From the NCBI GenBank assembly GCA_001898965.1, contig MKVW01000005.1, positions 124,001 through 188,000 of the forward strand: a stretch of 64,000 nt of DNA, given 5' to 3'. Below the pieces are notes generated by a model, which searched no databases, was not told the DNA's origin, and saw nothing but the letters and a program-made list of their open reading frames with translations. The DNA comes from Rhizobiales bacterium 62-17 (GTDB lineage Bacteria; Pseudomonadota; Alphaproteobacteria; Rhizobiales; Beijerinckiaceae). Shown here piece after piece: positions 49,903-60,091 of the stretch (its first letter is position 1; each line of letters opens with the position of its first letter). The translations under genes were made by a program, and so were the position numbers.

Positions 49903-51078
49903 ATGTTTCTGACCTTCTTCACGGCGCTCAAGGATGCGCAGGTGCCCGTCACCCTGCGCGAATATCTCGTGCTGATGGAAGCGCTCGATCAGGATTTGGC
50001 CGACAAGTCGGTCGACGAATTCTATTATCTGGCGCGCACCATTCTGGTGAAGGACGAGCGCAATCTCGATCGCTTCGATCGCGTGTTCGGCACCGTGTTC
50101 AAGGGGCTGGAGAGCCTCGTCGAGGCCATGGAAAAGGCCGAAATTCCTGAGGAATGGCTGCGCAAGCTCGCCGAGAAATATCTCACCGACGAGGAAAAGC
50201 GGCAGATCGAAGCCATGGGCTGGGAGAAGCTCATGGAGACCTTGCGGGAGCGGCTGCGCGAGCAGAAGGGCCGCCACCAGGGCGGCAATAAATGGATCGG
50301 CACCGCCGGCACGTCGCCCTATGGCGCCTATGGCTATAATCCGGAAGGCGTGCGCATCGGCCAGGATGGCAATCGCAATTTCCGCGCTGCCAAAGTGTGG
50401 GACAAGCGCGAGTTCAAGGATCTCGATGGCGATATCGAGCTTGGCACGCGCAACATCAAGGTAGCGCTGCGGCGCCTGCGCAAATTCGCCCGCACCGGCT
50501 CGCCCGACGAACTCGATCTTGATGGCACGATCCGCGAGACGGCGCAGCGCGGCTATCTCGACGTGCAGATGCGCCCCGAGCGGCGCAATGCGGTGAAAGT
50601 GCTGCTGTTCTTCGACATCGGCGGCTCGATGGACTGGCACATCAAGCAGGTCGAGGAATTGTTCTCGGCGGCGCGCACCGAGTTCAAGCACATGGAGCAT
50701 TTCTACTTCCACAACTGCCTCTACGAAGGCGTGTGGAAGCAAAACGTGCGCCGCTTCACCGATCGCACGCCGACCTGGGACCTGCTGCACACTTATGGGC
50801 ACGACTATAAGGTGATCTTCGTCGGCGATGCCTCGATGTCACCCTATGAGGTGACGATGCCGGGCGGTTCGGTCGAGCACAACAATCCGGAAGCCGGCGC
50901 CGTCTGGCTCGATCGCGTCACGCGCACCTATCCGCATGCGGTGTGGCTCAATCCGGTGCCGCGGAACCAATGGCGCTATACGCAATCGATCAAGCTGATC
51001 GAAGCGGCCATGGAAGGGCGCATGTTCCCGCTCACCATCAAAGGGCTGGAAGAGGCGATGCGGGAACTGGTGCGGTAG
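49903..51078 (+). CDS. CoxE-like von Willebrand factor A protein
   Basis: A 391-residue protein with N-terminal helical CoxE-type region (FLTFFTALKDAQVPVTLREYLVLMEALDQ) and a C-terminal VWA domain whose metal site reads D238-I-G-G-S-M (DxGxS rather than DxSxS), with IFVGDASMSPYEV later. CoxE-type VWA proteins partner with MoxR ATPases; in the CO dehydrogenase system the pair matures the metal cofactor. No coxLMS genes are here, so this is the general MoxR/VWA pair. A basic Gly-rich linker lies at 120-160. Confidence 0.88.
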   Translation: MFLTFFTALKDAQVPVTLREYLVLMEALDQDLADKSVDEFYYLARTILVKDERNLDRFDRVFGTVFKGLESLVEAMEKAEIPEEWLRKLAEKYLTDEEKRQIEAMGWEKLMETLRERLREQKGRHQGGNKWIGTAGTSPYGAYGYNPEGVRIGQDGNRNFRAAKVWDKREFKDLDGDIELGTRNIKVALRRLRKFARTGSPDELDLDGTIRETAQRGYLDVQMRPERRNAVKVLLFFDIGGSMDWHIKQVEELFSAARTEFKHMEHFYFHNCLYEGVWKQNVRRFTDRTPTWDLLHTYGHDYKVIFVGDASMSPYEVTMPGGSVEHNNPEAGAVWLDRVTRTYPHAVWLNPVPRNQWRYTQSIKLIEAAMEGRMFPLTIKGLEEAMRELVR

Positions 51079-51080
51079 GC

Positions 51081-52166
51081 TTAAGCTCTGATGGCGCCGG
51101 ACTTCACCGCGCCGCTGCGTGCCTTCACCGCCGCGCGGCTGTCGACGGCGATGCCGATCCACATGCCGGCGGCAATGGCCGCGATAGCGAGGAAGGAGCC
51201 GGGCGACAGGGTGGAGACGCCGGACAGGCCCTGGCCGGTGGTGCAGCCGAGCGCCATGACGCCACCAAAACCCATCAGAATGGCGCCGCCGAGATAGCGC
51301 AGCATCTGGCGCGGACCATCGAAGCCTTGCAGGCGGAAGCGGCCGCCGATCAGCGACGACAGGAAAGCGCCGCCGAGCGCGCCGGCGAGGAAGGCGACGC
51401 CGAAGTCGATCTTCGCGCCCGTATAGGTCATCAGATATTGCACGCCATTGGCCAAAGGCGCGATGAACGCGCCGCTCCACGGCTGCAATTTGTCGAAGCC
51501 GTCGTCGCCGAGCAGAACGGAAGCGCTCCAGCCCGCCGCAATGGTGGCGCCGATGGCGACGGCGGCAAAGCCGCGCCAAGCGCCGGCGAAAACGGCCAGC
51601 GCCAGAGCGGCGATCAGCGCGACAGCGGCGATCACATAACGGCCGATGGCGGCGAGCCCGGCAGTGGTGGCGAGATCGGCGGCCGGGGCTTCAGGGCGGG
51701 CGATGGCTTCGATCGGCAGGCGCGGTGGCGCCAGGATGCCGCGCATGGTGGCATAGGCGGCAACGCCAGCGACGAGAATGACGACCATGGCGCGCAGATT
51801 GCCGCTGGCGGCGAGCACGGTGAGACGGCCGGCGCAGCCGCGCGTCATCGCCGCGCCGAGGCCGAAGATCAGGCCGCCGACGATGAGGCCGATGAGGCCG
51901 TTGGTGTTGGAGAGATAGACCGAAGCCGACAGATCGAGCACGCCGGCGCCGACGAGAATCTGGGTGAAGGCGAGCGCGGCCAGCACGCCGGCGAAATAGG
52001 CGGTCAGCCGGCTGTTGGAGCCCTCGTTGCGCGCTTCTTTCAGGCCGCCGAGCAGGCAATATTGCGAACTCTCCGACAAAGCGCCGAAGACGAGGCCGAT
52101 GAGCGCGGCGGCCAGCGCCACGGCGAGGCGCGGTTCGCCAGCAAAGGATTGGATCTGTTCGAGCAT
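51081..52166 (-). CDS. YeeE/YedE (TsuA-like) sulfur-compound transporter
   Basis: A 361-residue membrane protein with the YeeE/YedE repeat. The hallmark cysteines appear in ESSQYCLLGG (C37), AMTRGCAGRL and MALGCTTGQG. TsuA-type members move thiosulfate by passing it between conserved Cys residues. ATG 52166 has a GGAG site ten bases upstream; GTG 52187 is less likely. Its stop is 3 bases from the convergent CoxE-like stop. The promoter region carries a well-formed palindrome (52235-52259). Confidence 0.9.
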   Translation of the reverse strand: MLEQIQSFAGEPRLAVALAAALIGLVFGALSESSQYCLLGGLKEARNEGSNSRLTAYFAGVLAALAFTQILVGAGVLDLSASVYLSNTNGLIGLIVGGLIFGLGAAMTRGCAGRLTVLAASGNLRAMVVILVAGVAAYATMRGILAPPRLPIEAIARPEAPAADLATTAGLAAIGRYVIAAVALIAALALAVFAGAWRGFAAVAIGATIAAGWSASVLLGDDGFDKLQPWSGAFIAPLANGVQYLMTYTGAKIDFGVAFLAGALGGAFLSSLIGGRFRLQGFDGPRQMLRYLGGAILMGFGGVMALGCTTGQGLSGVSTLSPGSFLAIAAIAAGMWIGIAVDSRAAVKARSGAVKSGAIRA

Positions 52167-52207
52167 GACACGCTCCGCCGGATGCACCGGCAGTTGACAT
52201 CTGCCTC

Positions 52208-52259
52208 GTATATAGGCGCATCGGTGATGGATAACAATGTGATTTAAGTATAATCACAT
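52208..52259 (-). promoter_or_regulatory. Promoter and adjoining 25-bp palindrome of the YeeE/YedE gene
   Basis: On the minus strand TTGTTA (plus 52231-52236) and TATATA (plus 52208-52213) are spaced by 17 bases. Abutting the -35 box on its upstream side is a 9-bp perfect inverted repeat AATGTGATT / AATCACATT (52235-52243, 52251-52259) with a 7-base spacer. This is the position expected of an operator or activator site. Confidence 0.65.
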
Positions 52260-52332
52260 TATTAATTTGTATTATACGGGAGCCGGCGCGGCTGATCTGC
52301 CGGCTCATCGGTCTTGAACTTGGTTGTTTGGT

Positions 52333-55002
<2,670 letters not shown>

Positions 55003-55233
55003 CTTGGGAAACTAAACCTCACCCGTCGTTGCAATTGGCTGCGGCCCCAAGCAGGCGGCATGCCGGGCGGGCTTGCGCTGATCATGGTCGCAGGGGTGCT
55101 TGGCGGAGCCTGGCACCGCCGGAAGCGGCCCGTTCTAGCGTGGTTTGGAGGAAAATGAAAAGGCCGCTGTTTCGGGGCTGCCGGGCCGGTGGCTCAGAGG
55201 CGGAGGCTGGCGCCGGCCGTCTCAAAAAGGCCT

Positions 55234-55336
55234 ATAGCGTTTCACAGTTCGGCGGAATCGCCGAACGCCATGAAGACGCGTCAAAATAAGAGAATCTAAG
55301 CAAAATCACGTTTCTAACGAAACGTGATTTGCTCTA
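55234..55336. repeat. Interspersed repeat family B, full-length copy
   Basis: Two palindromes in series: GTTCGGCG/CGCCGAAC (55247-55254, 55259-55266) and AAATCACGTTTC/GAAACGTGATTT (55303-55314, 55319-55330). They are joined by AAGACGCGTCAAAAT and end in GCTCTAG. Parts recur at 11380, 44333 and 45862. It lies in the 575-base gap between recA and alaS (55003-55577), which holds no convincing gene. Confidence 0.8.
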
Positions 55337-55386
55337 GCGGATCAGGTCGGAGGAGGAGGGCGTAGAAGGCGTAGAAGAAGGAGGGG

Positions 55387-55438
55387 GCGAAACGGGAGCA
55401 CGCCGGACATACGCTCCGGCGACGCGCTCCCGTTTCGC
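55387..55438. other. Nested hairpin in the recA-alaS gap
   Basis: A 13-bp perfect outer stem GCGAAACGGGAGC (55387-55399) / GCTCCCGTTTCGC (55426-55438) encloses a 6-bp inner stem GCCGGA/TCCGGC (55402-55407, 55415-55420). There is no T-run on either side, so it is not a classic terminator; it would fold in an RNA read from either strand. Confidence 0.7.
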
Positions 55439-55577
55439 AAGACGGGTGGGACAGGGAGTGGCCTGTAGAGGGGACCGTTCCACAAAACCGATGCGAAAAC
55501 GTGATGGCGGCACTGCTTCACGTTCTCGATGCGACCCTGCCCGCGCCCGTATTCAGCGCAAAGGGGATCTCTTTGCC

Positions 55578-56645
<1,068 letters not shown>

Positions 56646-56714
56646 GGGTCTGCTCCTTCTGGCACGATGCCGGCAAACAGCGCAACGGCGGGCGTTTCTT
56701 TGTCTGTGGAGGAG

Positions 56715-56757
56715 ATTGTACGCTGTTTGTTCTCACCCGCAAGTTCTTTTTTTGTTC
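56715..56757 (-). promoter_or_regulatory. recA promoter with alphaproteobacterial LexA (SOS) box
   Basis: On the minus strand GAAC-AAAAAAA-GAAC (plus 56743-56757) is a perfect alphaproteobacterial LexA box (GAAC-N7-GAAC). It directly abuts a -35 TTGCGG (plus 56737-56742) followed after 16 bases by TACAAT (plus 56715-56720), about 70 bases before the recA start. The rest of the 358-base gap 56646-57003 holds one palindrome, CCTGACA/TGTCAGG (56770-56788), and the marR start region. Confidence 0.88.
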
Positions 56758-57003
56758 CTGCCACTTGCTCCTGACAGGAAGTGTCAGGATATGGTTAAGG
56801 CTGAGCGTGTCATTGGGACTAAACCGCCCCGCACATGTGGTCTCGCGGCGCCAAGGCTGCAATCCCGGCCCGGTGATTTTGCCGGCCAATCCTGCATCTT
56901 CATGCGGCGGTCCCTAGCGCGTCGTCCCAAGCTCCGGTAGGTCGATCCGCTGACCTGCATCTTGGCCCTTCTGGTTCCCCGCCCGCCTGCCTTGGACAGA
57001 AAC

Positions 57004-57495
57004 ATGTACGCCCGCACACGCTCGCTCGGCTTCGTCGTCAATCAGGCCGCCCGGCTCATGCATAAGGTCATGCGGGCGCAGCTCGACATGAAGGGCATGC
57101 AGCCGGCCTTCGTGCCGGTGCTGCTGTGGCTGTCGGAAAGCGATGGGCTGACGCAGATGGAGCTGAGTCGGCTTGCCGCCGTCGAACAGGGCTCGATGGC
57201 CGAGATCGTCAAGCGCATGGAAAGCGAGGGCTTCATCGAGCGGCGGCAGGACAAGAGCGACGGCCGCAAGCAGACCCTTCATCTCACCGCGCGGGCCAAG
57301 CGGCTCAATCCGAAGGTGAAGGATTGGCTCGATGCCAATAATGCGAGCCTGTCCGTCGGCGTGTCCGAGAAAGATCTCGACACCTGTTTCGAAGTGTTGG
57401 GCCAGATCATCGGCAATCTTGAAGCGCAACTGCCTGCCGCCGACGCTGGCAAGGCGAAGACGGCGCGCAAGCGCCGCGCGCCTGAGGCCGATTAA
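57004..57495 (+). CDS. MarR-family transcriptional regulator
   Basis: A 163-residue winged-helix regulator: SLGFVVNQAARLMHKVMRAQL, MELSRLAAVEQGSMAEIVKRMESEGFIERRQDKSDGRKQTLHLTARAK with the DxRxK-like wing (DKSDGRKQ). MarR proteins usually repress and are released by aromatic ligands. It overlaps the convergent Rieske oxygenase gene by 4 bases, so it probably controls that gene and the binding-protein gene upstream of it. The C-terminus is basic (KAKTARKRR). The ribosome site at ATG 57004 is weak. Confidence 0.9.
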   Translation: MYARTRSLGFVVNQAARLMHKVMRAQLDMKGMQPAFVPVLLWLSESDGLTQMELSRLAAVEQGSMAEIVKRMESEGFIERRQDKSDGRKQTLHLTARAKRLNPKVKDWLDANNASLSVGVSEKDLDTCFEVLGQIIGNLEAQLPAADAGKAKTARKRRAPEAD

Positions 57496-58475
57496 TCAGC
57501 CTTGTGCCGTTCGGCCATGATCGCCTGTGCGCGGGCAATGGCCTGATCCTGGCGCAGGTTCATGTCGCGCATGTCAGGGAAGGCCAGGATGGTCTTGTGC
57601 TGCGCTTCGACCATGTCGCGGTCTTCGTCGTGCACCTTCGTGTTTTCCGCATCGAGCTTTTGCGTGAGTTCGGCGTCGTCGATGAGGAAGTTGCGCGAGA
57701 TGGCGACGAAATAGTGATGGCTTGTCGCGCTTTCGGGCGTGATGAAATGATCGAAGCGCAGATCGAGCGCGCCATCCGCATCTTCATTACGCACGAGGAT
57801 CAAAACATTGCCCGGCGGCTGCCATTCGGAGATCGAGCTGCGATCGACGAGACCCTTGAAGTCGCGCCAGATGCGATGGGCGGGCGGCGGTTCCACATCC
57901 TTGAAGATGCGCGTGCAGCGGACGCGGTCGGCGAAAGCTTCGACGACCAGCGGGTCTTCGGCCAGGCGATTCTGCGCGAAGGCGATGGTGCGCGCATGGA
58001 CGAAAGCGACATGGGAGAGATCGAGCAGATTGTTGGTGACGAGTTCGCCCGGTGCCCGCACATGCAGATATTGCGCGAGGTCGGCATTCCACGTTTTGTC
58101 CTCGCGCCACGGCAGCGCGGGGAGATCGGCTTCAGGTTCGCTCGCGCCGGGCCAGATCCAGATCAGGCCGTAGCGTTCGATCACCGGAAAGGCGCGCGCC
58201 TTGAGCGTCGAGGGAATGCGGCTTTGCGCGGGGATATGTTCGCAGGTGCCAGCGCCGGAAAACTGGATGCCGTGATAGGGGCAAGCGATGGTCTCGCCGA
58301 TGACATGACCCATCGACAAAGGCGAGCGTCGATGCGGGCACACGTCGGCCAGCGCTGCGACACGGCCCGTCTCCGTGCGGAAGAGAACGATGGCTTCGCC
58401 GAGAATGGTGCGCGCCAGCGGCTGAGCCGCAAGTTCGCGGCTGGTGGCGGCGACATACCAGTAATTCTTCAACAT
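57492..58475 (-). CDS. Rieske-type aromatic ring oxygenase, VanA-like alpha subunit
   Basis: A 327-residue oxygenase. The Rieske 2Fe-2S site is C46-x-H48 (CPHRRSPLS) and C65-xx-H68 (CPYHGIQF); the mononuclear iron site shows NLLDLSHVAFVH with H155 and H160. Length and motifs fit vanillate O-demethylase oxygenase (VanA) and phthalate/phenoxybenzoate types, which need a separate reductase. No reductase gene is adjacent. It follows the binding-protein gene by 2 bases, so uptake and attack of the same aromatic acid is likely. Confidence 0.9.
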   Translation of the reverse strand: MLKNYWYVAATSRELAAQPLARTILGEAIVLFRTETGRVAALADVCPHRRSPLSMGHVIGETIACPYHGIQFSGAGTCEHIPAQSRIPSTLKARAFPVIERYGLIWIWPGASEPEADLPALPWREDKTWNADLAQYLHVRAPGELVTNNLLDLSHVAFVHARTIAFAQNRLAEDPLVVEAFADRVRCTRIFKDVEPPPAHRIWRDFKGLVDRSSISEWQPPGNVLILVRNEDADGALDLRFDHFITPESATSHHYFVAISRNFLIDDAELTQKLDAENTKVHDEDRDMVEAQHKTILAFPDMRDMNLRQDQAIARAQAIMAERHKAD

Positions 58476-58477
58476 GA

Positions 58478-59461
58478 TCAGCCGCCGACGAATTGATTGG
58501 TGAAGAGATCGGCGACGGGCGTCGTCTTCTCGATCAGGCCATTGGCGAGATAGAATTCTTGCACTTTGGCGATGCGGGCTGGATCGAACCGGCCCAAGGG
58601 AATGCCGTTGCTCGCCGGATAGACCTTCTGCGCATAGAAATTGAGGATCTTGGCGATCGATGGCAGTTCGCTGTCGGGCCGGCCGATTTCCTTCAAATAT
58701 GCCGCGGCGCCGTCCTGCGGGTCGGCGGCGACAGCAGCGACGCCTTTCAGCACGGCGCTGACGAAACGCCGTACGAGATCAGGCCGCGCCTTGATCGTCG
58801 CGTCGCTGGTGAGGATGGCTTGCGCCATGGCGGGAAAGGCGCTGTCGATCTGATAGGTCTCGATCTCGACCGCATTGTTCTCAAGCGTCACGGCCCATTC
58901 GGGCGCGCCGACGATGGCTTGTAGATTGCCGCTCGCCATCAAGGCGGTGATGCCTGTCGGCCCCACGGCCTGAATATCGGCGGCGCTCTTGTCGAGGCCG
59001 ACGCTGGCGAGCACGCCGAGCAGATTGTAGAACGACGTATCCTGATAGCTGACGACGCCGAGCTTCTTGCCTTTCAGGTCGGCGAAGGTGCGGATGCCTG
59101 AATCCTTGCGGACGATGAGCTGATGCAGGGCGCGCCCGCCGAGCAGCGCCACGGCGCGCACGGGAATGCCGTTCGGGCGCAGGATGATCGACGTATCGCC
59201 GATGCCACCGGCAAGATCGGCATTGCCGGCGCCGACCTGTTTGGCGCCATCGACGCCGCCCTTGGCCGCTTGAAAGGTGACGTCGAGATTTTCCGCGGCG
59301 AAGAAACCCTTGGCCTTGGCCACTTGAAAGGGCGCGAAGGCCGGCAAAGTCGGAATCGTCGGGAACAAATAAAGCAGCTTGTCGGCGGCAAAAGCCGGCC
59401 GCGTGCTGAGGCAGCCCGCGGCCAGGAGGCCGCCCGTGAATGTTCTTCTGTTCATGTCCAT
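58478..59461 (-). CDS. ABC substrate-binding protein (NMT1/SsuA-like), second orphan
   Basis: A 327-residue periplasmic binding protein. The leader MDMNRRTFTGGLLAAGCLSTRPAFAAD has a twin-arginine-like RRTFTGG. The mature fold shows FQVAKAKGFFAAENLDVTFQAAKGG, GAGNADLAGGIGD and FADLKGKKLGVVSYQD. No permease or ATPase gene lies nearby. ATG 59461 follows GAGG; TTG 59476 is less likely. It is the first gene of a two-gene set with the Rieske oxygenase. Confidence 0.88.
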   Translation of the reverse strand: MDMNRRTFTGGLLAAGCLSTRPAFAADKLLYLFPTIPTLPAFAPFQVAKAKGFFAAENLDVTFQAAKGGVDGAKQVGAGNADLAGGIGDTSIILRPNGIPVRAVALLGGRALHQLIVRKDSGIRTFADLKGKKLGVVSYQDTSFYNLLGVLASVGLDKSAADIQAVGPTGITALMASGNLQAIVGAPEWAVTLENNAVEIETYQIDSAFPAMAQAILTSDATIKARPDLVRRFVSAVLKGVAAVAADPQDGAAAYLKEIGRPDSELPSIAKILNFYAQKVYPASNGIPLGRFDPARIAKVQEFYLANGLIEKTTPVADLFTNQFVGG

Positions 59462-59512
59462 GACGCAGCCTCGCAAGGGGGAGGCTCAAAAATGATCATG
59501 AGACTAATTCTA

Positions 59513-59529
59513 AGTCAATAGGGCCCTAT
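59513..59529 (-). promoter_or_regulatory. Palindrome overlapping the -35 region of the second binding-protein gene
   Basis: ATAGGGCCCTAT (59518-59529) is a perfect 12-bp palindrome. On the minus strand it runs directly into TTGACT (plus 59513-59518), a good -35 hexamer, with TCATTT 17 bases further as a weak -10. This places it 57 bases before the start codon, a natural operator position for the neighbouring MarR protein (inference). Confidence 0.5.
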
Positions 59530-59625
59530 GTATTTTGGCGGACGCCTCATTCCATGCGGCAGCGGCGGCGTTTCACCGCCGCGCTGGAGGGCATCGAAGA
59601 TTGAAAAAGTCCGACGATCGCGCGG

Positions 59626-60003
59626 TTAGCGGCCGCTCTTGATTTCCCGGAAGCCGACATAGTCCTGCGGCGCGGCGCGTTCGATTTCGCGGAAAGCACC
59701 CTGCGGTGCTTGCTGTTGCGGCGGGTGCTGCACGGGCATCGGGCGGATCGAGCCGATCGGAATGGGATCGGGCGTGGTCGGGCGTCGGTCCGCAGTCGCG
59801 GCGGCGGGCACGGGAATGAGTTTGATGGTGTGCCGAGTTGGCCCGTTCGCGGGCGTCGGGCGGACCAGCAGGAGGGCGGCGACCGTGCCCAGCACGGCGA
59901 AGCTGATCAGCGCCAGCTTTGCCCGCGCGCCGGCGGGCGGATGGCGGCGCGTGCTCTGGCGTGGCCGGGGCAATTCCTGAAAGAAGACGGGCAAGGCGTT
60001 CAT
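59626..60003 (-). CDS. Small Pro-rich single-pass membrane protein, unknown
   Basis: A 125-residue reading frame: basic N-terminus (RPRQSTRRHPPAGARAK), one helix (LALISFAVLGTVAALLLV), then a Pro-rich periplasmic or cytoplasmic tail with QHPPQQQAPQG. No family is recognised. The ribosome site at ATG 60003 is weak (CCAGG). The clean helix and position beside cckA suggest it is real. Confidence 0.5.
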   Translation of the reverse strand: MNALPVFFQELPRPRQSTRRHPPAGARAKLALISFAVLGTVAALLLVRPTPANGPTRHTIKLIPVPAAATADRRPTTPDPIPIGSIRPMPVQHPPQQQAPQGAFREIERAAPQDYVGFREIKSGR

Positions 60004-60091
60004 CCTGGCGGCGCGTGTGACACGCAGGCCGCCAGAGCTTCCCGCAACATGGTGAATAAAGCCTTGCCGAGGCGTCGATCGCGTTTTGACG

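Noticed and set aside
55029-55289. An 86-codon plus-strand frame in the recA-alaS gap
   Set aside because: It lacks a ribosome site, ends inside an interspersed repeat and has no protein-like pattern.
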